NCBI GenBank assembly: GCA_024681875.1
Contig: JAILAA010000011.1
Location: 1-35,052 of the forward strand
Direction of reading: 5' to 3'
DNA length: 35,052 bases
Source of the DNA: Prevotella sp.
Lineage (GTDB): Bacteria > Bacteroidota > Bacteroidia > Bacteroidales > Bacteroidaceae
Shown: positions 9,413-16,713 of the stretch, in pieces
Position numbering within the stretch: the stretch's first letter is position 1
How the letters are laid out: each line of letters starts with the position of its first letter
Made by a program: the position numbers and the translations under genes
Notes under the pieces: generated by a model
What the model saw: the letters and a program-made list of their open reading frames with translations, nothing else
The model's database searches: none
Told to the model about the DNA's origin: nothing

Positions 9413-10822
9413 ATGGCAGACTACGACTGGAAGAACGGCGACCCGCTGACCAACTGGGTGGTGATGAGCGCCGTGGACGACGCAGAGCAACGCAGCTCAG
9501 ACATAGAGATTGATGGCTCTGTGTCACGCCCCAATGACCTCACCGAGATAGACACGGGTGTGAACAGCCGTCTGGCCGACCTAATGGGCGAAGGCGGCAT
9601 GAAATCGCCTACCAAGGGAACCATCGACGACGTGTACAAGAAGCTTGACGGCGTCGGCGATTGGAAGTCGTACCGTGCCCGTTACAAAATGCTGCAGCGA
9701 CAGGTACTCAACATCAATGGCGACCTAGCCACTGCCAATGTAGGAACCTACCATAGCCTCAACGGAGGCGGCAACGATGCCAAGGGTGCCGGTGGCATGG
9801 TGGCTTGCCTGCCCTTGGAGACACTGGTAAAGTCGATGAAGGCCTTCGGAATGTTTGAAGCTGAGGGACAGCGCGTTACCTTCGACGAGCTGCTCAATCT
9901 GGTCGAAACACCTGCTTTCCTGCACGACGCACAGAAATGGCAGGACATAGAAGGCGACGTCTATGCCGTGGCCATGGGCAGCGAAGAGCAGCTGCAGGCC
10001 GATGCCAAGGTGGAGAAGGAAGAGGAAGAGGAGAAGAAACCAGAGGAGAAGAAGTTCAACGGTCCGACGAAGGCCGACCCGCAGTTCGACCCGAACAACA
10101 CCACCGACAAATACAAGCTGGTCTACGATGAGGACAGCGGTTTCTTTGAGGGCGTGGAGAACCCCTACTACAAGGAGGACCCCAACAAGCCGAAACCGAA
10201 GCTCGAGCTGATAGACGTTGAGGAACCTAACAAATTCAACGGTCCGACGAAGGCTAACCCGCAGTTCGACCCGAACAACACCACCGACAAATACAAACTG
10301 GTCTACGATGAGGAGAGCGGTTTCTTTGAGGGTGTGGAGAACCCCTACTACAAGGAAGACCCCAACAAGCCAAAGCCAAAGCTTGAATTGATTGACTACG
10401 AAGAACCGTCTGCTAAGCCCGAATCAAAGCCAAAGAAAGGACTCACGCCTGCTGAAGTGGATGCTAAGTGCAAGGCAAATCCGGATAAGCACTATGTCTT
10501 GTATATTGACGAGGATGGTGAGCCCTCATCTATAGAGAACCCCTATTACAAGGTAGACCCCAACAAGCCGAAGCCGAAGCTGGAACTGATTGACTCCAAC
10601 AAGCCGACAACACCGCCAGCCAAGTCCGAGTCCGAACCCGAACCAAAGCCAGAGCCAAAGAAGAAAGGACTCACGCCAGCTGAGGTGGATGCCAAGTGCA
10701 AGGCTAACCCGAATAAGCATTTTATCACATACACTGACGAGAATGGCGAGCCCTCGTCGATAGAAAATCCCTACTACCAAGAAGACCCCGAAAAGCCGAA
10801 GCGGAAGTTAGAGCTTCTGTAG
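9413..10822 (+). CDS. Unrecognised protein with four NPYY-KPKPKLEL repeats
   Basis: The 469-residue product has an N-terminal region of about 195 residues with no family that I recognise (MADYDWKNGDPLTNWVV..., LPLETLVKSMKAFGMFE). An acidic/Lys linker (EKEEEEEKKPEEKK) leads into four repeats. Two near-identical 60-residue copies carry KYKLVYDEDSGFFEGVENPYY-type text followed by KPKPKLELID. Two more start GLTPAEVDAKCKANP and end in the same NPYY...KLEL block, the last at the C-terminus (KRKLELL). The gene starts nine bases after its neighbour. It appears cytosolic, with no signal peptide or membrane helix. The repeats could be short binding motifs displayed in series; this is inference. Confidence 0.75.
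   Translation: MADYDWKNGDPLTNWVVMSAVDDAEQRSSDIEIDGSVSRPNDLTEIDTGVNSRLADLMGEGGMKSPTKGTIDDVYKKLDGVGDWKSYRARYKMLQRQVLNINGDLATANVGTYHSLNGGGNDAKGAGGMVACLPLETLVKSMKAFGMFEAEGQRVTFDELLNLVETPAFLHDAQKWQDIEGDVYAVAMGSEEQLQADAKVEKEEEEEKKPEEKKFNGPTKADPQFDPNNTTDKYKLVYDEDSGFFEGVENPYYKEDPNKPKPKLELIDVEEPNKFNGPTKANPQFDPNNTTDKYKLVYDEESGFFEGVENPYYKEDPNKPKPKLELIDYEEPSAKPESKPKKGLTPAEVDAKCKANPDKHYVLYIDEDGEPSSIENPYYKVDPNKPKPKLELIDSNKPTTPPAKSESEPEPKPEPKKKGLTPAEVDAKCKANPNKHFITYTDENGEPSSIENPYYQEDPEKPKRKLELL
10055..10822 (+). repeat. Internal direct repeats of the NPYY/KLEL protein
   Basis: A 180-base unit starting TTCAACGGTCCGACGAAGGC at 10055 is repeated almost exactly from 10235. A second unit type beginning at about 10441 (ACTCACGCC) recurs 228 bases later at 10669. 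All copies stay in frame. Near-identity of the first pair points to recent duplication. Confidence 0.9.
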
Positions 10823-10847
10823 CCATAAAAGAAGAAAAGGAACAAGC

Positions 10848-11903
10848 ATGACATTTAAATACCAGACATCGGACTGTATGCCACGCCTCTATCCTGTGAT
10901 GACATTCAAGAAGTTGTTCATCACGAGCGGCGACAATCCCGAGCAACTGATTATCAAGCGCGGCAACTATCAGGAGAGCGAATGGGGTGAGGCCACGGCG
11001 CCCGTCATCGTGCAGAAGAAGACGTATGCCGCTCCCGCCCGCCTACAGTTGCAGTGGATGGCCATCACGGAGGGACGTGCCTACACGCTTGACCAGGAGC
11101 TTGACACGGCACGCCTTGAGAAGCTACTGGGCAAGAAAGCCTTGGAAGACGTGCCCCTTTACCGCTTCATTGTGGTAGGGATGGCTCCCTATGGGCACGT
11201 GGCATTGTGGTTGCGCGGCACGCTGAAGTCGAAACTCATCGGCTGGTATCAGGCCGAGCCTATGGACGCGAGGCAGCTTGCCGAGGCGATTAGTCCGCTC
11301 ACACCCGAACAATACTGTTCCGCCTGTCTGGTACAGGACGAGGCCGTCATGGCCAACCTTCAGCAGGTGGGGCTGCCGCAGCCAGACTACTATGAACGGC
11401 TGATGCGTCAGTTCCGCTACCGTTACCTTCCCCTTGAGGAGTACTGGAACGGCGAGGATTGGCAACGTTATGACGAGGAAGACCTCTACTACGACGACAT
11501 GACGATAAAACGCATTGAGGTGCAGCGCTACGACGGCACTTACCAACAGCGCGGCGACCTGAAGATGCTGCAGTACCACAAGGCGGGGCTGCCGCGCCGC
11601 ATGACCATAGAGTGGATGGAGGGCAGGAGCAACTTGCAGGCATACTATTGGCTCAACTTCGATTCTCTGTACCAGCTGATGGATCAGTTCCAAAGCGTCG
11701 CCCCTGACGAGAAACCCACTATCGTGATGCGTCTCGACAGCCGTGCCAACCGCTATGAGCTGGCACTTCAGGGCGGCCCGCTTGAGCAACCTGCCCCACT
11801 GCCTCAAGAATGCTACGAGATGCTCGTCTTCCGTAATGGCAACGAGTACTGGCGCAGCGACAACTTCTACAAAGAGGACGAGTCGGAATGGGAGTGGGAC
11901 TAA
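10848..11903 (+). CDS. DUF2931-like protein
   Basis: The 351-residue protein contains a stretch around residues 95-130 reading YRFIVVGMAPYGHVALWLRG. It is preceded by a basic/aromatic strand region with LQLQWMAITEGRAYTLDQEL. This pattern is what I recall of DUF2931, a family common in Bacteroidota. The C-terminal half (RLMRQFRYRYLPLEEYWNGE; KRIEVQRYDGTY) is rich in aromatic and charged residues and ends very acidic (EDESEWEWD). There is no signal peptide at the chosen start. The more GC-rich sequence and lack of low-complexity tails set it apart from its neighbours. It sits between two members of the NPYY-motif module, so an accessory or immunity-type role is possible but unproven. The family call is from memory of the motif only. 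Confidence 0.6.
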   Translation: MTFKYQTSDCMPRLYPVMTFKKLFITSGDNPEQLIIKRGNYQESEWGEATAPVIVQKKTYAAPARLQLQWMAITEGRAYTLDQELDTARLEKLLGKKALEDVPLYRFIVVGMAPYGHVALWLRGTLKSKLIGWYQAEPMDARQLAEAISPLTPEQYCSACLVQDEAVMANLQQVGLPQPDYYERLMRQFRYRYLPLEEYWNGEDWQRYDEEDLYYDDMTIKRIEVQRYDGTYQQRGDLKMLQYHKAGLPRRMTIEWMEGRSNLQAYYWLNFDSLYQLMDQFQSVAPDEKPTIVMRLDSRANRYELALQGGPLEQPAPLPQECYEMLVFRNGNEYWRSDNFYKEDESEWEWD

Positions 11904-11945
11904 TCAGAAATTAAATAAGAATACTAATCATAAAACAAAAAAAAC

Positions 11946-12803
11946 ATGGGAAATACAACATGGGATCCGGATACCGGGAAAATAACGAGGACACCCGATC
12001 CTAATGAACCGAAAAAGCCAAAGCCAGCTTTCGCTCTCTTGACCGAGGATGGCGCAGATTATTATCAGGATGGTGTCAAAGTGGGATCGGAAAAGTTTGG
12101 ACAAAAAGAAGAAAAGCCAACCGACCGCTATGAAGGGTGGAGCCCCGATGGACCACGCTACAAAGTAGAGTACGATGAGGAAACGGGAATGTTCGACACG
12201 CCCGTGAACCCCTATCATCAGGACGAGCAAGCCAAACGCAAGTTCAAGGGACGCATGGACGAAGACGGATTCATCGTCTTTGATGAGGTTGACGACAAGG
12301 GCAATGTTATCAGCGTGGCCCCCACCAGCCTGAATGACCCCCCGAAACCGCCAACGCCGACGATACCTGAGACACCGGCCGCTCCAGACCCCTACGAGGG
12401 CTGGAGTCCCGACGACCCGAAGTACAAGATGCGCATGGACGAGGAGACGGGCCTCTTCGTGTTCGACAAAAATCCATACGTAGAGGAACCAGAACACCAT
12501 TTCAAGGGACGCATTGACGAAGAGACCCAAATGGTAGTCTTCGATGAGGTGGACGAGAATGGTAATGTCATCAGGGAGGCGCCCACTAGCCTCGATGACG
12601 ATGATGATGACGATGATGACGACGAGGAAGAAGAGAAGGAAGAAGAGAAGGAAGAAGAAAAGAAAGAAGAGGAGGAAGAAGAAGCCCCCAAAGCTGACAG
12701 CGGCAACATCACTAAGAACAAAGACGGAATGCTCGAATTCAAACAAAACGAGCAAAAGAAAGAGCGCCCCTCAGACCACAGGCCTCCGTTGGAACTATTG
12801 TAG
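11946..12803 (+). CDS. Unrecognised acidic protein with two GWSPD/NPY repeats
   Basis: The 285-residue product consists largely of two repeats, about residues 60-130 and 148-217. Each reads EGWSPD..., then DEETG..., NPY, FKGR, VFDEVD and APTSL. An uninterrupted run of ten Asp and a Glu/Lys-rich stretch follow (about 217-246). The tail ends PPLELL, matching the KLELL end of the protein at 9413-10822. The NPY position within the repeat parallels the NPYY blocks of the two upstream relatives. There is no signal peptide or membrane helix. This is the last gene before the promoter at 12829. Function unknown; membership of the same NPY/LELL module is the main clue. Confidence 0.75.
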   Translation: MGNTTWDPDTGKITRTPDPNEPKKPKPAFALLTEDGADYYQDGVKVGSEKFGQKEEKPTDRYEGWSPDGPRYKVEYDEETGMFDTPVNPYHQDEQAKRKFKGRMDEDGFIVFDEVDDKGNVISVAPTSLNDPPKPPTPTIPETPAAPDPYEGWSPDDPKYKMRMDEETGLFVFDKNPYVEEPEHHFKGRIDEETQMVVFDEVDENGNVIREAPTSLDDDDDDDDDDEEEEKEEEKEEEKKEEEEEEAPKADSGNITKNKDGMLEFKQNEQKKERPSDHRPPLELL

Positions 12804-12828
12804 AGAAATGAAATAATCTGCGGAAAAG

Positions 12829-12859
12829 TTGCATAATATAATATTTTAGTTTACCTTTG
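12829..12859 (+). promoter_or_regulatory. Bacteroidota-type promoter for the ubiquitin-like operon
   Basis: TTGC at 12829 and TACCTTTG at 12852-12859, separated by 19 bases, fit the Bacteroidota primary sigma factor consensus (TTTG/TTG at about -33 and TAnnTTTG at about -7). Transcription would start near 12866, about 80 bases before the Ubl start codon. It lies in the largest gap (12804-12947) within the plus-strand gene block. No terminator is evident between the upstream stop and this promoter. Confidence 0.75.
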
Positions 12860-12947
12860 CAGGAAAATTGTGAATACTATAGCATGGGTATGCTGTGTAT
12901 ATGAAACCTTATTAGACTAGTAAAAAACAACTAAAATTATAAGAATT

Positions 12948-13274
12948 ATGACAGATCAGGAATTTTATCAGGAAGAGTTTATCGTCATGCTTACCATCGA
13001 CGGTACGTCGTATGACGAGATTGAGGTAAAAGTGACGGATCCCAACAAAACCATCCGTGACCAGATTAACAGCATCGTACAGGTATTCGAACTGCCGAAA
13101 ATGGACAATGGCGGTAACCCCATCCAGTACCTCTTAGGCAAACTGATGGAAGATGACGAGGAGCCTGTCATTCTGGAGTTCGAGGACGAGGAAGGTCGTG
13201 AGATGGCCCTCATCGACTATGAAATTGCGCCAATGGACCATCTGCACCTCATCAGCGTTCCCATCGCAGGATAG
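12948..13274 (+). CDS. Ubiquitin-like protein with C-terminal Ala-Gly
   Basis: This 108-residue protein has the spacing of a beta-grasp ubiquitin fold: two N-terminal strands (EFIVMLTIDGTSYDEIEVKV), a helix (TIRDQINSIVQVFEL) and a strand-rich second half. The C-terminal part reads LIDYEIAPMDHLHLI followed by SVPIAG. In ubiquitin the corresponding text is LSDYNIQKESTLHLV followed by LRLRGG, so the final Gly here falls where the conjugated Gly of ubiquitin lies, with no residues after it to be trimmed. An E2-like gene follows 75 bases later, and JAMM, RING-like and E1-like genes are in the same run. It is therefore most likely the modifier that the E1 adenylates. A YukD/EsaB-type non-conjugated Ubl is the alternative. 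Confidence 0.8.
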   Translation: MTDQEFYQEEFIVMLTIDGTSYDEIEVKVTDPNKTIRDQINSIVQVFELPKMDNGGNPIQYLLGKLMEDDEEPVILEFEDEEGREMALIDYEIAPMDHLHLISVPIAG

Positions 13275-13313
13275 CATTCTAATTTAGAATTATGATTTTT
13301 GAATTAAGAGGTA

Positions 13314-13326
13314 TGGCCTTCGGCCA
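13314..13326 (+). other. Short hairpin between Ubl and E2 genes
   Basis: TGGCC-TTC-GGCCA forms a five-base-pair stem with a three-base loop in the 75-base gap, flanked by two AATTAAGA-type direct repeats. There is no T-run, so it is not a clear terminator. It might reduce read-through or stabilise the Ubl message; evidence is weak. Confidence 0.3.
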
Positions 13327-13349
13327 ATAAAAATTAAGAATTTTACAAA

Positions 13350-14009
13350 ATGAATCCCGCAATAAACAACTTTAACCTGAAAGAACTGAAAGGGCGCGAC
13401 GCACGCCTGTTCCAGGAGTGGAAGGAGCTGGACGCACTGTGCAGCAAGCGCAAACAGGAAGGCCCCAATCCGCTGAAACCATCATTGTCGTATATCATCC
13501 GCCGCAAGAACGCCGTAGGACTGCCCACTGAATTCGAGATATGGTACCGCTGCAAGAGTATTGTTGGCGTCGAGGAAACAGAACCGCCACGCAAGCCAGT
13601 CTTCGGATATCTGCATAAGATGAGCGTAGTGCTGCCTAACAACTATCCATCAGCCGACGGCAACCCGGTATTTACTTTCATCAGCGACGTGTGGCATCCC
13701 AATATCCGTTACAGCGGTTCATTCAAGGGCCATGTATGCCTCACCATAAAAGAAATGGGCGTGCTGGCCAGTATCAAGGACTTAGTGCTACGTGTCGAGC
13801 GCTATCTGAAGTACCAGATGTATCACGCACAGAATACTTACCCCTATCCTGAGGATCAGACCGTAGCTGAGTGGGTGCGCGAGGAAGGCGAACCCAACGG
13901 ATGGGTAAAGTTCACACAGGAAATGCCCGAAGAGCCTGCGCCGAAGCCTGCTCCTGCTGCTCCCGCAGAGGGTGCCGAACCGAAAAAGAAAATCTCACTG
14001 AGCATCTGA
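13350..14009 (+). CDS. E2-like (UBC-fold) conjugating protein
   Basis: Residues 85-160 carry the E2 signature: MSVVLPNNYPSADGNPVFTF (strand and NYP-type motif), WHPNI with the HPN tripeptide at 116-118, and GHVCLTI placing Cys130 where the E2 catalytic Cys lies. The His-to-Cys spacing is 14, against 10 in typical eukaryotic E2s, so a small insertion (RYSGSFKG) is present. A helix-rich stretch follows (LASIKDLVLRVERYLKYQM). The C-terminus is a Pro/Ala tail (APKPAPAAPAEGAEP). E2 proteins receive the Ubl from E1 as a thioester and pass it to target lysines. Neighbours Ubl, JAMM, RING-like and E1-like support this reading. It is 219 residues long, cytosolic, with no signal peptide. Confidence 0.8.
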   Translation: MNPAINNFNLKELKGRDARLFQEWKELDALCSKRKQEGPNPLKPSLSYIIRRKNAVGLPTEFEIWYRCKSIVGVEETEPPRKPVFGYLHKMSVVLPNNYPSADGNPVFTFISDVWHPNIRYSGSFKGHVCLTIKEMGVLASIKDLVLRVERYLKYQMYHAQNTYPYPEDQTVAEWVREEGEPNGWVKFTQEMPEEPAPKPAPAAPAEGAEPKKKISLSI

Positions 14010-14067
14010 CGAAAGGACGTTATAACGGAAAAACGTTGTGACGGAATAACGAAAAAATTACAGAATT

Positions 14068-15153
14068 ATGAAAAAGATAGTATTGATGGCACTGCTCTGT
14101 CTTGCTGTCCTCTTTGGACGGGCCGACGAGCAAAAGAAAATAACACTGAGCAACGACAATACCAAGGAGACCGTCAACCTGTCATACTGCAACATCTTCG
14201 TCACACTGATGAATCCTGACAGCGATGACGAATTCGGACAGGTGCTCATTGAGATAGAAAACCTGGACGAGCAGAAGATACTCGCCCTCTTCCACCAGCC
14301 TTATAAAGAAAAAGAAGTTAAGAAGCTCAAGCCCTCATTCCAATACGACAAACTATTCGGCGGAACAAAGGGTAAACGCGTTATCGACCCCTACAATCTG
14401 GAAACAGGGCAGGATGTGTTCATCGAGCCTTCTAACAAGTACCAACTGGCAGCCTTTAACGCACCAGCCGACAAAGAGATGGCTGTGACGCTGCCAATCT
14501 ACCTAAGCAAACCGAAAGAGGGTATCGTACAAAAGATTTTGGGCAAGGAAAAGCTGCTGTTGCTGCGCAAACAGGTCATCGAACTCGACATTACTGTAGA
14601 GCTGAAGCCCAGTGCCGAATACCTCGGACTGCTTGACGAGTACAAGAAGCTGAAGAAGGACGTGGACAACGCCGTATTCTGCACCAACAAGAAACACCGT
14701 CCAGGCGTGGAGGGACAGAAGGAGCCCTACCAGAAGCGTATGGACGAGCTGACAGCAAAGATTGACGCAGCCATCAGTGCACACGGGTGGAGTGCAAATG
14801 ACGGCGGCTATCAGCGCTTCAATGCCATCAAGGAGGACATCACCAAGATTGACTTGAGCAAACAAGAAGGTATTTGTCGCACACACCGCCCCAACCAAGA
14901 TCGTCCCAAACACCAATGCGGATACTGCAGTCTGTCTTTACAGCAGATATATCACAAGCTGGACGACCTCTACAAAAAGATTTACACCAGTAACGACCGT
15001 GCAGCCACCAAGGCCAGCGTCATGGGACAAGTAAACGGTCTGTATAATTGCTGCGTTGACCCTAATTGTGAAAAGCACGCATCTGCTTGGAGCAACGGGG
15101 GTGATTATAAGAATAAGATTATTGAACGATACAATCGCATTCAAGGCCTATGA
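14068..15153 (+). CDS. Secreted protein with Cys/His-rich C-terminus, unrecognised
   Basis: A signal peptide (MKKIVLMALLCLAVLFGRA, cleavage before DEQ) directs this 361-residue protein to the periplasm. Residues about 25-175 look like a beta-sandwich-type domain ending in VTLPIYLSKPK ... VIELDITVELK. This resembles the corresponding region of the next protein (MSIPVYLTHYEKK ... LEFSTKVK). The middle is helical. The C-terminal 75 residues concentrate Cys and His (ICRTHRPNQ, HQCGYCSLS, NCCVDPNCEKH), suggesting disulphides or a metal site. The stop overlaps the next start (ATGA), so the two are coupled. A periplasmic sensor or partner of the membrane proteins that follow is plausible; no known family recognised. 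Confidence 0.7.
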   Translation: MKKIVLMALLCLAVLFGRADEQKKITLSNDNTKETVNLSYCNIFVTLMNPDSDDEFGQVLIEIENLDEQKILALFHQPYKEKEVKKLKPSFQYDKLFGGTKGKRVIDPYNLETGQDVFIEPSNKYQLAAFNAPADKEMAVTLPIYLSKPKEGIVQKILGKEKLLLLRKQVIELDITVELKPSAEYLGLLDEYKKLKKDVDNAVFCTNKKHRPGVEGQKEPYQKRMDELTAKIDAAISAHGWSANDGGYQRFNAIKEDITKIDLSKQEGICRTHRPNQDRPKHQCGYCSLSLQQIYHKLDDLYKKIYTSNDRAATKASVMGQVNGLYNCCVDPNCEKHASAWSNGGDYKNKIIERYNRIQGL

Positions 15154-16694
15154 GGAACAGAATGCTCACACGGCTGGCCATCATATCCGGAGCACTATTC
15201 TGGACAAGCTCTATTCAGGCTAAAGATGTCATCGACACGCTTTATTCTTCAGATGGCGACCGAATCATCCTCACCTACTCTATCAATCAGAATGGTGAGA
15301 AGACCACCGTGCTCTTCACCAATGTACAGAAGAAGCTGGGGTCGGCTAACCAGCGAAAATACCGCAAGTTGGACGAGGTAGCCGTGGCTATCTTCGACCG
15401 TACCGGTTCATACAACGAAACGAAGTTTGAAGGGATGACACCTTCGGCATTTATGATTCCTGCTGGCGTCAGTTACACCCCATCTGACGACGGGTTCTAT
15501 CTCTTAGGCGACAACCCACAGCTGACTTTCACTGCTGGCAGCGAAGCACAGATGTCCATCCCCGTCTACCTGACTCACTATGAGAAAAAACGTCACTACA
15601 AAGTTTTCAGCCAGTGTGGAAACCTTGAATTCTCGACAAAGGTGAAAGGCGGAGGCGGAAGTGGCGGTGGTGCCAGAGCCAGTCGAGGTGGCGGAGACAG
15701 AGCAGCCAATGCTGATGACATTATCGTCAGCGAAGAACTGACCGACGAAGGACTGACGCCAACCGACGATGCAATGATTACTATCGCCAACGTGAAGAAT
15801 CAACTTGCCGGCGTCACGAAACTCCCCTTCCCCGAGGACCTCACTTTCCAGGCCAACCACCTGCGTGAATTGCGTAGCAAAATAGCCGACATGGAAGTGC
15901 TACAAGACATCAATGATGTGCTGGCAGCCTACGACAGGAAGAAAGCAGAGTTGGAAGAAGGCGCTGCTGCCGAACAACAGGCTGCTGCCGCTGCGGCACA
16001 GCAAGCCGCCAAGGAAGAGGCAGCTGCACAACAGGCCAAGCAGGATTCCATTCAGGCTGCCCAAGAGAAGAAAGCCGACGAGGACAAGAAAGGCATGATG
16101 TGGCTCATCGGTGGCATCGCCGGTGCCGGCATGTTGCTTATGTTTGGCAAGCAAATCTTCCAGACCATCAAGAACAACAAGATGCAGCGCATGATGATGG
16201 ACAACATCAACAAAGCGCAGCAGCAGGCACTTAGTCAGGTGAACATCCCCGGCATGGAGAACAACCCGTTGGGCAAAGAGATGAACCAGATGGTGAAGAA
16301 AGAGGCGAACAAGAAAATGACAGCTGAGAGCAACGCCGCCAAGGAGAAGCTGGCCTCCATGATGAAAGGAGGCGGTACAGCAGCAATGGGTGGCCAGGCA
16401 AGTGCAGGTGCTCCTGCAGCAACCAGTGCCCCAGCTGCAGCCAGTGCCCCAGCAAACCCTGCAGCCACTTCTGGCACAGCCGCACCAGCCACTTCTGCCG
16501 CTCCTGGCACACCCGGCACACCCGGCAAGCGCCCACTAAGGAAGGCAAGCGAAGTGAGAGCTGCCGCAGGGCTGTCGCCACAAAGCTCTGGCCTCGACAT
16601 CACCGTGAAGCCACAACATCAGTCTATGAACGATGTCATCCCCGCTAAGTACAAGCGTTGGCGCAAGCCTGGAACCCCCGATAGCAACAAATAA
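15150..16694 (+). CDS. Single-pass membrane protein with periplasmic beta domain
   Basis: This 514-residue protein begins with a signal peptide (cleavage after SIQA, residue 24). A periplasmic beta-rich domain follows (25-165) that resembles its upstream neighbour. A Gly/Ser/Arg linker (167-186), a helical region with an Ala/Gln coiled coil (235-308), a transmembrane helix (about 315-333, MMWLIGGIAGAGMLLMF) and a cytoplasmic part follow. The latter has a basic helical stretch, an Ala/Pro linker (about 405-450) and a conserved-looking tail (DVIPAKYKRW). The topology puts a periplasmic domain and a cytosolic tail on one chain, consistent with signal transmission across the inner membrane. It overlaps the upstream gene by four bases. 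No family recognised. Confidence 0.7.
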   Translation: MRNRMLTRLAIISGALFWTSSIQAKDVIDTLYSSDGDRIILTYSINQNGEKTTVLFTNVQKKLGSANQRKYRKLDEVAVAIFDRTGSYNETKFEGMTPSAFMIPAGVSYTPSDDGFYLLGDNPQLTFTAGSEAQMSIPVYLTHYEKKRHYKVFSQCGNLEFSTKVKGGGGSGGGARASRGGGDRAANADDIIVSEELTDEGLTPTDDAMITIANVKNQLAGVTKLPFPEDLTFQANHLRELRSKIADMEVLQDINDVLAAYDRKKAELEEGAAAEQQAAAAAAQQAAKEEAAAQQAKQDSIQAAQEKKADEDKKGMMWLIGGIAGAGMLLMFGKQIFQTIKNNKMQRMMMDNINKAQQQALSQVNIPGMENNPLGKEMNQMVKKEANKKMTAESNAAKEKLASMMKGGGTAAMGGQASAGAPAATSAPAAASAPANPAATSGTAAPATSAAPGTPGTPGKRPLRKASEVRAAAGLSPQSSGLDITVKPQHQSMNDVIPAKYKRWRKPGTPDSNK

Positions 16695-16713
16695 AAACAC
16701 AATCATTACACTT

